From: Cyanobacteria bacterium QS_8_64_29 | GTDB lineage: Bacteria > Cyanobacteriota > Cyanobacteriia > Cyanobacteriales > Rubidibacteraceae | Assembly: GCA_003022125.1 (NCBI GenBank) | Contig: PXQH01000009.1 | Span: 1-32,579 of the forward strand | Direction of reading: 5' to 3' | DNA length: 32,579 nt | In this document: piece by piece, positions 1-6,429 of the stretch | Numbering within the stretch: position 1 is the stretch's first letter | How the letters are laid out: each line of letters begins with the position of its first letter | Made by a program: the position numbers and the translations under genes | The notes under the pieces: model-generated | Told to the model about the DNA's origin: nothing | Database searches by the model: none | Seen by the model: the letters and a program-made list of their open reading frames with translations, nothing else

Positions 1-62
1 AAGTCCGCCGACAGGATGGAAGGTGCAATAGCAAAGTTTTTTTGTGAGTTTGCCCGTGTCAT
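1..62 (-). CDS. rpe: Ribulose-phosphate 3-epimerase, N-terminal fragment (cut by window edge)
   Basis: Only about 20 codons are inside the window. Reading the minus strand from the ATG at 60-62 gives a short polar leader followed by FAIAPSILSADF, the hallmark beta-1 strand of ribulose-phosphate 3-epimerase (APSILSADF, containing the substrate-binding serine). The enzyme interconverts ribulose-5-phosphate and xylulose-5-phosphate in the Calvin and pentose phosphate cycles, a TIM-barrel metalloenzyme. Two in-frame ATGs further upstream (92 and 104) are possible starts. I chose 62 because cyanobacterial Rpe proteins usually begin with a short MT-type leader. The rest of the gene lies left of the window. 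Confidence 0.85.
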   Translation of the reverse strand, partial: MTRANSQKNFAIAPSILSAD

Positions 63-102
63 AGCGGTTCGATATTCCGATAAGCCCTTCATTCGCTTAA
101 GC

Positions 103-108
103 ATCTTA
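103..108 (-). promoter_or_regulatory. Possible -10 box for rpe
   Basis: On the minus strand TAAGAT lies about 40 bases before the preferred rpe start, inside an AT-rich patch (AAAATTTTGTTAAGATGC) in otherwise GC-rich DNA. No clear -35 is visible. If this is the -10, the two upstream in-frame ATGs would fall at or before the transcript start, which supports the start at 62. Inference only. Confidence 0.3.
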
Positions 109-166
109 ACAAAATTTTGCGCCCCTCCGAGAACCCCGGAAGCAGGTCATGGGAGGCTCGTGCGGC

Positions 167-1063
167 TCAAGCGGCCCGAACTACAGCCGCTGCCAGCGCC
201 GGGACGAACAAGACGCCATCGATGGCAATGTCGTAGACCCAGCGCGGCGTGCGGCGATCAACGGCCCACAGATAGGCCCAACTGCAAGCCGTTGCCAGCA
301 GCACCTCAATTTGGCAGTCGATAGCGCCATGGCGCCATCCCCAAAGCAGAGCGAGCAGCACCAGTCCATAGAGGGCGCTCAAAATGAGCTTGGTGCCGCG
401 CACGCCTGCCAGGCAGGGCAGCGTGGTTACCCCGCTAGCGCCATCGGCATCCAAATCGCGGATGTCAAAGGCGTGCGAGTTGCACGCAATAAAGGCGAAC
501 AAAAACAGTGCCGTTAGGGTTGCTGCTTCGTCAAAATGGGCGCCAGCGTAGGCCAGCGGCAGCCCTACCGTGGCGTAGGTAAGCGTGCTGCAAACGATCC
601 AGGCTTTGCTCCCCGGAATGTCTTTGAGGCGGTACCACTGCCGCCCGTTCTGGCTGGAGAGCGGCAATAGCGGGACGCCATAGAGCAACGGCACGATCCC
701 CGCGCAGCTGGCGTAGCGCACCGCTGGCGGTGCCGCGACCAGCAGGTAGGCGCTTCCGGCCACCGCCACTAGTAGCAGTCCCAAAATGCCGCCGTTGTTG
801 CGAAAGTACGCCTGAAGTTGCGGAACCGGTTGCCAGTACGCATCCAGCAGACGGTCGAGGTTGTAGGGAACGAGCGCCGTTGCAAACACCAAAGCAATGG
901 GCCGCCAATCGAGCGCCAGGCCCATCATGAGCTGGGCGAAACCCGCTAGCGAGGCAATCGCGGCAGCAATCCAGATGCTGGGATAGACAATTCCCGTTAG
1001 GAATTGCTGGTACCCCCAAAATCCCATTCGCTTGAGCGGGCTGAGTACCAAGGAGCGGACCAT
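167..1063 (-). CDS. UbiA-family prenyltransferase-like membrane protein
   Basis: A protein of 298 residues with about eight hydrophobic helices. Two Asp-rich motifs at the expected spacing identify the UbiA superfamily: NLDRLLD near residue 68 (a variant of NDxxDxxxD) and DIRDLDADG near 202, followed by GVTTLP. UbiA enzymes move prenyl groups onto aromatic acceptors (quinones, tocopherol, chlorophyll, heme) in the membrane. The first motif is not canonical, so substrate and activity are open; cyanobacteria carry several uncharacterised UbiA paralogues and this resembles those more than MenA, UbiA or ChlG. It lies about 30 bases downstream of the decayed tetR gene on the same strand. A later in-frame Met (residue 13) is an alternative start; no strong ribosome binding site decides between them. 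Confidence 0.7.
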   Translation of the reverse strand: MVRSLVLSPLKRMGFWGYQQFLTGIVYPSIWIAAAIASLAGFAQLMMGLALDWRPIALVFATALVPYNLDRLLDAYWQPVPQLQAYFRNNGGILGLLLVAVAGSAYLLVAAPPAVRYASCAGIVPLLYGVPLLPLSSQNGRQWYRLKDIPGSKAWIVCSTLTYATVGLPLAYAGAHFDEAATLTALFLFAFIACNSHAFDIRDLDADGASGVTTLPCLAGVRGTKLILSALYGLVLLALLWGWRHGAIDCQIEVLLATACSWAYLWAVDRRTPRWVYDIAIDGVLFVPALAAAVVRAA

Positions 1064-1094
1064 CAGGAAAATCTGCGTGGGATGCCGATTCAGT

Positions 1095-1689
1095 TTACGC
1101 TCGGCTCGCTTGAGTCAAAGTCGCAACCAAGCGCTCGGAATCCATGGGCGTGATCGCCTCACCGTGCAGTATTTTTTGCGTCACCATAAAGTAAAAAAGC
1201 GTGCCGACAAACAGGCGCGCTGGGCTTCGGAATCGGCAATCTCGAGCTCCGGGTGACAAGCAAGGTAATAGCTGAGGCGATCAATGCCGGGTTTGGACAA
1301 GTGGCTGACAAACGTTTGGGCTAGCTCGGGAAAATGACCCGACTCGCCAATCAGCAAGCGGGCAAAGTTCATCATTTGAGGGTCGTTGCCCATCAAGTCC
1401 AATGCATGTTGGGCCAGCTGGCGCAGGACCATGCGGGGCTCGCCCTCTAACGGGAGGGGCTCAAACAGCGCGCAGAATTTCTGCTGCGCCATTTGCTGCA
1501 CTAGGCGCTCGAACAAGCAGCGCTTGTCGCTGAAATAGCTGTAGATCGTGGTTTTGGAGACGCCGGCGGCAGCGGCCACGCCATCCATGCTCGTGCTGGC
1601 ATAGCCATGCCTGAGGAATTCCTGCATTGCCCCTTGCAAGATGGCGGTCGCTTTATCGGTCTGAGGGGGGTGGTGCGGCTCTGGGCCAT
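1095..1689 (-). pseudogene. TetR/AcrR-family repressor with two frameshifts
   Basis: A TetR-type regulator is recognisable but needs two frame changes. The central frame holds a classic HTH (ASTSMDGVAAAAGVSKTTIY, then YFSDK) and most of the ligand domain. From ATG 1689 the first residues MAQSRTTP are in another frame and join TDKATAILQGAMQEF if one base is added in the C-run at 1665-1670. Near 1213-1222 a second one-base change restores ARLFVGTLFYFMVTQKILHG and a normal C-terminus ending at the TAA at 1095-1097. Without the fixes the open frame has only 152 residues and no conventional start. The gene is either decayed or carries sequencing errors in GC-rich runs. It is divergent from a truncated membrane-fusion-protein gene, with an operator-like palindrome between them, so it probably repressed an efflux operon. 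Confidence 0.75.
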
Positions 1690-1750
1690 GCTAGCAGGGA
1701 ACAACTTGCAGTTAAGGATGGCTTAATTATGGTAGCTTGGCGCTTGTAAT

Positions 1751-1767
1751 AACTAAACCGTTTAGTT
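1751..1767. promoter_or_regulatory. Probable TetR-family operator palindrome
   Basis: AACTAAACCGTTTAGTT is a perfect 7-bp inverted repeat (AACTAAA/TTTAGTT) around a 3-bp spacer. It lies between the tetR gene and the divergent membrane-fusion-protein fragment, in the place and with the size expected of a TetR dimer site. It is AT-rich inside GC-rich DNA, so chance is unlikely. Its persistence beside a damaged repressor gene and truncated target suggests recent decay. Confidence 0.7.
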
Positions 1768-1856
1768 TAAATTGGTTGCCATCTGCTGCCAGCCGTTTGG
1801 GTCGCGCCCGGTTGGGAGCGCCCGTGTGAGCCCGAACTGTCCCGAACGAGAGTTTG

Positions 1857-2054
1857 ATGGGCGAATCGGCACCAACGCCTCAGGAGCAACTCCCCGAAGC
1901 GGACCAGCACCCCCGGCGCCGCTTGCGGCTGCGCTGGTTGTTGCCAATGGGGTTGCTCGCCGCGGCCGGGATTGCCGGCGGCATCTGGTACTTTTGGCTG
2001 CGGCCTGAGCCCGAACCGGTGCTGCGGGTGAGCGGCCGGATCGAGGGGCACTAG
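1857..2054 (+). pseudogene. Truncated HlyD/membrane-fusion-protein gene (N-terminus only)
   Basis: From ATG 1857 the frame gives 65 residues: a polar, proline-rich cytoplasmic start, a basic stretch (RRRLRLRW), one transmembrane helix (about residues 25-46), then VLRVSGRIEG. That last motif is the first beta strand of the HlyD/EmrA/AcrA-like membrane fusion proteins of ABC or RND exporters, which normally continue for another 300 or so residues. Here the frame stops at once (TAG 2052-2054) and nothing downstream resembles the rest; tRNA-Cys follows within about 120 bases. It looks like a deletion remnant of an efflux operon once controlled by the divergent TetR. A short intact single-helix protein is less likely because the strand motif is cut mid-domain. 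Confidence 0.6.
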
Positions 2055-2135
2055 CATCTGGCGCTTCCGGGCACAGCTTAGCTAGTCCCCAAGGCGGTTC
2101 GGGAGCGGCACGCTTGCAGCTTGGGGATACCCCTT

Positions 2136-2166
2136 AAAAGGGCTCGGCCGCCCATAGCGACCGAGC
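2136..2166 (-). terminator. Possible terminator after tRNA-Cys
   Basis: On the minus strand a 6-bp stem GCTCGG/CCGAGC with a 13-base loop ends in CC and then four U residues, starting just 3 bases after the tRNA. Moderate match to an intrinsic terminator. Confidence 0.4.
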
Positions 2167-2169
2167 GAG

Positions 2170-2240
2170 AGGCGGCACCCAGATTCGAACTGGGGATAAA
2201 GGCTTTGCAGGCCCCTGCCTTACCGCTTGGCTATGCCGCC
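2170..2240 (-). tRNA. trnC: tRNA-Cys (GCA)
   Basis: The minus strand folds as a 71-nt cloverleaf: acceptor GGCGGCA/TGCCGCC, D arm GCC..GGC, anticodon loop CTGCAAA with anticodon GCA, T arm CCCAG-TTCGAAT-CTGGG and discriminator U. The anticodon stem has two G-U pairs. CCA is not encoded. The short D loop is usual for tRNA-Cys. Confidence 0.95.
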
Positions 2241-2294
2241 TCGCTGCCGCTGTTGATTGTAGCAAAGCCGCCGCCCGCAACCCCCTGCCAACGC

Positions 2295-2331
2295 GCACCG
2301 AGCCACCCCCATTTGCGGGGTGGCTCGGTGC
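2295..2331 (-). terminator. Strong 15-bp hairpin after the small membrane-protein gene
   Basis: GCACCGAGCCACCCC and GGGGTGGCTCGGTGC form a perfect 15-bp inverted repeat with a 7-base loop, 28 bases past the stop of the 37-residue gene and before tRNA-Cys. There is no U-tract, as is common for cyanobacterial terminators. It would insulate the tRNA from the upstream gene and could act on both strands. Confidence 0.7.
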
Positions 2332-2358
2332 AGCGCTCTGAGCGGCTACGCGCAGGTG

Positions 2359-2472
2359 CTAAATCCCTTTGCTTTGCAAGGCCATTAGGGCCAGAATGCC
2401 TAAGCTCATGGCAACGAGGGCAATCCCCAAGCCAATGGATTGACCCAAATCGTTCGAGCGCGTCGTTCGCAT
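2359..2472 (-). CDS. Small single-helix membrane protein (37 aa), unknown
   Basis: The minus strand from ATG 2470-2472 encodes 37 residues: a polar N-terminus MRTTRSNDLGQSIG, one hydrophobic helix (about residues 14-33) and a short SKGI tail. An ideal ribosome binding site, AAGGAG, lies 9 bases upstream and a strong hairpin follows the stop, so it looks like an independent, well-expressed gene. The layout is that of small photosynthetic or respiratory complex subunits (Psb, Pet, Ndh types), but I do not recognise it as any of the standard ones. It lies upstream of tRNA-Cys and downstream of the Rre1-like gene, transcribed in the same direction. Confidence 0.7.
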   Translation of the reverse strand: MRTTRSNDLGQSIGLGIALVAMSLGILALMALQSKGI

Positions 2473-2591
2473 TTTATTAAGCTCCTTAATTATATGAGCT
2501 ATTTATTCTAATCTAGGGCGAGCGACGTGCCCGCTCCTACTTCCATGCGGGCGGCGGTAACGCTTTTTAATCTAGCTTTATGTTTGTTAAT

Positions 2592-3293
2592 TTACTCTTG
2601 CTCGAGCTCGCCGTGCTGGAGCGCGTAGCGGACGAGTTCGGTGCGGCTGTTGGTGCCGGTTTTGCTAAACAGCCGGCTGACGTATTTTTCGACGTTGCGC
2701 ACGCTTGTATCGAGCTCGCGCGCAATCTCTTTATTCATTAAGCCGTCGGTGACGAGTTTGAGAACGCTGCGCTCGCGCGGGGTCAGGGCGACGGCTACAT
2801 CGCGATCGGCGGTGGCGGCGCGCGATCGCTGGCCCAGCATGCCCTTGATCTCGGCAATTTGTTGGGCAATGCTATCCAACTCCGAGGACTCCACGCTGCC
2901 CTCGGTTAGGGTGCTGCGCCGCTGCAGCAAGTTCTTGATGATCGCGACAAGCTCTTCCGGCTCAAAAGGCTTGGACAGGTAGGCATCGCAACCGGCCTCA
3001 TAGCCCTGGATGCGGTCGGCTGTCATGCCTTTGGCCGTCAAAAAGATCGCCGGGAGCGCCTTGAAGCGCGGATCCGCCCGCAGCTGCCGCAGGAACTCGT
3101 AGCCATCCACCTGCGGCATCATGATGTCCACAATGGCCAAATCGGGCGTCTCGTCTTGCAGTAGCTCCCACGCTTGCTGGGCATCGCTGGCGGCGCGGAC
3201 GGTAAACGATTCGCCTTCTTCCAGATACGCCTTAACCGACTCGCGCAGGCCCGGTTCGTCATCGACCAGCAATAGCTTGGCTTGCTCTGCCAT
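2592..3293 (-). CDS. NarL/LuxR-type response regulator, Rre1/Ycf29-like
   Basis: A response regulator of 233 residues. The receiver domain (about 5-125) has the acidic pair D11-D12, phospho-acceptor D56 in IVDIMMP, T86 and K108 in LSKPF. A linker of about 40 residues leads to a LuxR/NarL HTH (about 168-228) with LTPRERSVLKLVTDGLMNKE and NVEKYVSRLFSKTG. The NVEKYVSRLF recognition region and overall layout match cyanobacterial Rre1 and algal-plastid Ycf29, the partner of the conserved sensor Hik2, which acts in redox, salt and heat responses. The paralogue assignment is from memory of the family, so it is named only as Rre1-like. No histidine kinase is adjacent. mraY lies upstream on the same strand about 65 bases away. 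Confidence 0.85.
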   Translation of the reverse strand: MAEQAKLLLVDDEPGLRESVKAYLEEGESFTVRAASDAQQAWELLQDETPDLAIVDIMMPQVDGYEFLRQLRADPRFKALPAIFLTAKGMTADRIQGYEAGCDAYLSKPFEPEELVAIIKNLLQRRSTLTEGSVESSELDSIAQQIAEIKGMLGQRSRAATADRDVAVALTPRERSVLKLVTDGLMNKEIARELDTSVRNVEKYVSRLFSKTGTNSRTELVRYALQHGELEQE

Positions 3294-3357
3294 AGCGGTC
3301 TGCCCGCTCGCTGCTTCTCAATCTATCAACCCGAGCACCGGGCGCGCGGAGCTCCTG

Positions 3358-4458
3358 CTAGCGCAGAACAAACGCCAGGCCCACCAGCAGCGCTGAGAGC
3401 AGATAAAACGCCCCCACCACTTGGGTCTCCGACCACCCTGTTAGCTCCAGATGGTGGTGGAGGGGGGCCATTTTGAGCAGGCGATTGCCCCGGCCACCGG
3501 CATCTTTAGTGGCTTTGTAGTAGCCCACTTGCGCGATGGTGGAAACGGACTCGGCAAAAAACAGCCCGCTCACCACAAACAGCTCCCACAGGCTTGCCCC
3601 GGCAATCCCGACGGCTGCCAGCGCGCCCCCGAGGGCCAAAGAGCCCGTATCGCCCATGAAAGCGCGGGCCGGGTTGCGATTGTGGTAGACAAAGCCCAGG
3701 CAGCTACCGCTGGTAGCTGCACAAAAGACCGCCAGCTCGCCGGCGCTCGGCGCCACCAGCGCCCCTAGCCCCAACAGCGCAATGGCGGCAGTGCCGGCAG
3801 CCAGGCCGTCGACGCCATCGGTCAAGTTGGTGGCATTGCTCTCGGCAGCAAAAACAAACACCGCCAGCGGCCAAAACAGCGCGCCCAGCGGCAGGACCCA
3901 CCCCAGCGGAAGCAATACGGCCGTCAGCCCGGTCGGCCCGGTGGCCGCCAACCACAGGCAAAACGCGATCGCCACAGCCACTTGCAGCCCCAACTTCAAC
4001 CGAGGCGAGATGCCGGCATTGGAGCGCTGGCGCAGGATCTGCCAGTCGTCGCTCCAGCCAATGGCGCTGTACGCCAGCGTCACGGCCGAGACAGCCAGGA
4101 CCTCGGGTGCCCCACGCGTCCAGAATACAGCCACTGCAACGGCAACCGGCACGAAAAACGCACCGCCCATGGTGGGGGTGCCGGCCTTTTGCAGGTGGGC
4201 CTGGGGCCCATCGGCTTGGACGAATTGCCCCAACCGCAAGCGCCGCAGCAGCGGAATGACCCCATAGCCTAGTCCGGCACTGAGCAGGGCAGCCACGGCG
4301 AGCGGCGCGCTCAAGATGGCGGCGCTCTCGGGCGAGGGGCCCGCTGCACGCAAGACATCGACCCCCACGGCAAAACCCCCTAGCAGGAGGGCCAGCAGGA
4401 CCAACAGGGCGGTTCCGCTAGGTGTGGGAATGGCGCGGGCAAATGAATGGGCTTTCAC
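3358..4458 (-). CDS. mraY: Phospho-N-acetylmuramoyl-pentapeptide transferase
   Basis: MraY transfers phospho-MurNAc-pentapeptide from UDP to undecaprenyl phosphate, making lipid I, the first membrane step of peptidoglycan synthesis. The protein of 366 residues has about ten transmembrane helices. Family motifs are complete: GTPTMGG (about 93-99), the DD pair in GWSDDW (137-138), NATNLTDGVDGLA (about 208-220) with catalytic Asp residues, FMGDTGSLALGG (about 267-278) and LHHHLELTGW near 333. The N-terminal extension before the first motifs is typical of cyanobacterial MraY. It lies between a DUF3134 gene and the Rre1-like regulator gene, all on the minus strand; the other mur genes are not in the window. 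Confidence 0.97.
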   Translation of the reverse strand: MKAHSFARAIPTPSGTALLVLLALLLGGFAVGVDVLRAAGPSPESAAILSAPLAVAALLSAGLGYGVIPLLRRLRLGQFVQADGPQAHLQKAGTPTMGGAFFVPVAVAVAVFWTRGAPEVLAVSAVTLAYSAIGWSDDWQILRQRSNAGISPRLKLGLQVAVAIAFCLWLAATGPTGLTAVLLPLGWVLPLGALFWPLAVFVFAAESNATNLTDGVDGLAAGTAAIALLGLGALVAPSAGELAVFCAATSGSCLGFVYHNRNPARAFMGDTGSLALGGALAAVGIAGASLWELFVVSGLFFAESVSTIAQVGYYKATKDAGGRGNRLLKMAPLHHHLELTGWSETQVVGAFYLLSALLVGLAFVLR

Positions 4459-4482
4459 GGCGTTGGCTGCAGGCTAAGTGGG

Positions 4483-4731
4483 CTACTGTTCGAGCTCGCC
4501 CAAGCTGCCCTCTTCCTGGAGGGCCGTTGAGGTGCTGAAATCGCGCTCCTCGCCTTCCATGAGCTCAACGATTTCCTCGTCTTCCTCGCGCTGCTTGTTT
4601 TCCTCTTCTACCTCGCGCGCGAGCAGGCGACCGTTGGCCTCCAGCCAGTCCAGCAGCGAGGCCTCTTGCTGCAGCGGAATCGCGCCTGCCGGTTCGTGGC
4701 GCGGCTGCTCTTTCATGGCGGGGTTGTTCAT
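4483..4731 (-). CDS. DUF3134-family small acidic protein
   Basis: From ATG 4729-4731 the protein has 82 residues. It starts MNNPAMKEQPRHEP, continues with IPLQQEASLLDWLEANGRLL and ends in a strongly acidic tail (EEENKQREEDEEIVELMEGEE). This N-terminal signature and the acidic tail match cyanobacterial DUF3134 proteins, whose function is unknown. The start is set by GGAGGGG 4 bases upstream; a longer open frame upstream (to 4809) is arginine- and alanine-rich and unlikely to be translated. It precedes mraY by about 24 bases on the same strand, so the two may be co-transcribed. No membrane segment. Confidence 0.8.
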   Translation of the reverse strand: MNNPAMKEQPRHEPAGAIPLQQEASLLDWLEANGRLLAREVEEENKQREEDEEIVELMEGEERDFSTSTALQEEGSLGELEQ

Positions 4732-4877
4732 GGGCCCCTCCAGTATACGTCTCGCTCCTAACCTACCACGGGCGCCAGCCGCCGCCGGCCGGGCAAGCGG
4801 ACTTCGCAAAACTTAGCGCCCGCCGGAAACAGCCGGCTGCCGCTGTAATAATTGCAGGGCGGAGCTAGGAACCGGCC

Positions 4878-5462
4878 ATGCAGGAAAAAACGGCGTTGCT
4901 GGGGGCCATTGCCGGCCGCAACCGCGGCTTGTTAGCCGGCGAGGTCGATCGGGCCAACTTGCTATCGGCGATCGCCGGGCTCGAAGCGGTCAACCCCAAC
5001 CCCGAGCCGCTCGAGCGCAGCGATCTGCTCGATGGCGACTGGCGCCTGCTCTACACCACCAGCCAAGATTTGCTGGGCTTCGATCGCTTTCCGCTGCTGC
5101 AAACCGGGACCATTTACCAGAGCATCCGCAGCGACCGGCGCCGCGTTTTCAACGTGGCCGAGTTGCTAGGGCCACCGCTGCTGGAGGGCATCTTTACGGT
5201 GCTGGCCAGCTTTGAGGCCAGCTCCAGTAACCGAGCAGACGTTCGCTTTGAGCGTGCGGTTACTGGGTTGCAGCGTGCCATGGGCTACCGCTCGCCGGGC
5301 GATTTGCTCGAGCGGCTGGAGCGGGGGGAGCGCTTTTGGCCGCTGGATTTTGACCTCCGCGATCGCGACCGGCGCGGCTGGCTCGAGACGACTTACCTGG
5401 ATGAGGAGCTGCGCATCGGCCGCGGCGACAAAGGCAGCGTGTTTGTCTTGCGCAAGGAGTGA
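4878..5462 (+). CDS. PAP/fibrillin family protein
   Basis: A protein of 194 residues of the plastid-lipid-associated/fibrillin family. Characteristic features are the N-terminal helix with KTALLGAIAGRNRG, the NPNPEPL..SDLLDGDWRLLYTTS motif (about 40-63), an IYQSI strand near 80, and a C-terminal W-L-E-T-T-Y-L-DEELRIGRGDKGSVFVL ending typical of the lipocalin-like barrel. Cyanobacterial members bind lipids or pigments at thylakoids and have been linked to photoprotection. It has no signal peptide. The stop overlaps the GTG of the downstream nuclease-like gene (GTGA), indicating translational coupling. Confidence 0.9.
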   Translation: MQEKTALLGAIAGRNRGLLAGEVDRANLLSAIAGLEAVNPNPEPLERSDLLDGDWRLLYTTSQDLLGFDRFPLLQTGTIYQSIRSDRRRVFNVAELLGPPLLEGIFTVLASFEASSSNRADVRFERAVTGLQRAMGYRSPGDLLERLERGERFWPLDFDLRDRDRRGWLETTYLDEELRIGRGDKGSVFVLRKE

Positions 5463-6262
5463 AGGGGGCGCCCGTGGCAGCAGCAACGCCCGCGATCGCG
5501 CGCCTGGCCCAGAGCCAGCTCGATTGGCTCGAGACCTGCCCGCGCCAGTTCCAGCACGCCTACCTGGACTGCTTGGGGGCATTGCCCAACCCGGCCCAGC
5601 AGGCCCGCCGCGACTGGGGCGAGCGCTTCCACCTGCTGATGCAGCAGCGCGAGCTGGGGGTACCTGTGGAGTCGTTTTTGCGCCAGGATCCCCAGCTCGA
5701 GCGCGCGCTCAACGCCCTGCTGAGCCCTGCCCCCGAGCTGTTTGCCCCACAAGCCAATACCCGCCGTGCGGTAGAGCACCGCCGCAGCCTGCGTTGGGGG
5801 CACTACCTGCTGAGTGCCATTTACGACCTGCTGGCCGTCGGGCCGGATGGCATCCAGATTGTGGATTGGAAAACCCACCTGCGGCCCCAGCCGCGAGCGA
5901 GGCTCGCCGCCGCCTGGCAGACTCGCCTATACCGCTACATCCTGGCTGAGACAGCCGATTGCGCGCCCGAGCGCATCACCATGACCTACTGGTTTGTGGG
6001 CGCGCCCGCGGGCCCGAGCTCGGTTCGCTTTGACTACAGCCAGCAGCAGCACGCCCAAACCGGCCGCGAGCTGCAAGCCCTGCTGGAGCAGCTGGATGCG
6101 TGGTGGACCGCCTACCGCGATCGCGGCGTTCCCTTCCCGCAGGTGCCCGAGGAAGAAGGACACTGCACCGCTTGCCGCTTTGCGGCGCGCTGCCAGCGAT
6201 CCCCGCAAGCAAGCGAGCCCGAGGCGAGCAATTGGGCCTCGGTTGGCGAAGTGGCACCTTGA
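5459..6262 (+). CDS. RecB-like PD-(D/E)XK nuclease with likely 4Fe-4S cluster
   Basis: A protein of 267 residues resembling the PD-(D/E)XK nuclease domain of RecB, AddB and Cas4. Catalytic positions are E106 in VEHRRSL, D123 in IYDLLAV, D136 and K138 in IVDWKTH, then QTRLYRY near 154. Four cysteines are placed as in AddB/Cas4 iron-sulfur nucleases: C27 (CPRQF) and C236-x2-C239-x5-C245. It should therefore be a metal-dependent DNA exonuclease or nickase with a structural cluster. No CRISPR, Cas or helicase gene is nearby, so it is a stand-alone member known from many cyanobacteria. The GTG at 5459 overlaps the fibrillin stop, but AAGGAG is too close to it; the in-frame GTG at 5474 may be the true start. 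Confidence 0.82.
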   Translation: MKGAPVAAATPAIARLAQSQLDWLETCPRQFQHAYLDCLGALPNPAQQARRDWGERFHLLMQQRELGVPVESFLRQDPQLERALNALLSPAPELFAPQANTRRAVEHRRSLRWGHYLLSAIYDLLAVGPDGIQIVDWKTHLRPQPRARLAAAWQTRLYRYILAETADCAPERITMTYWFVGAPAGPSSVRFDYSQQQHAQTGRELQALLEQLDAWWTAYRDRGVPFPQVPEEEGHCTACRFAARCQRSPQASEPEASNWASVGEVAP

Positions 6263-6268
6263 CGGGCG

Positions 6269-6361
6269 CTAGCGACTGCGCGTGGCAAAAAACAGCGCTG
6301 CCAGCACGATGGTCCCCAGCAGCGCCAGCGGCACCCAGAGCTCGGCAACCTCAATCGCCAT
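6269..6361 (-). CDS. Possible 30-aa single-helix membrane protein
   Basis: The minus strand from ATG 6359-6361 reads MAIEVAELWVPLALLGTIV, continues hydrophobic, and ends FFATRSR before TAG. A short acidic N-terminus, one helix and a positive C-terminus are typical of tiny thylakoid or respiratory subunits. The ribosome binding site is weak (GGGG 5 bases upstream). It fills the gap between the nuclease gene and the large plus-strand gene, on the opposite strand. I cannot match it to a named subunit; it may be a chance open frame. Confidence 0.35.
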   Translation of the reverse strand: MAIEVAELWVPLALLGTIVLAALFFATRSR

Positions 6362-6429
6362 ACGGCCCCAACTCGTCACTCGGCAAGCGCGCAAATAAGA
6401 TATAGACTACCGTTTTTCTGGCCTCAGCC

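Noticed and set aside
2121-2480. Plus-strand open frame of 119 residues
   Set aside because: It runs antisense through tRNA-Cys, a terminator hairpin and the 37-residue gene, so it is not a real gene.
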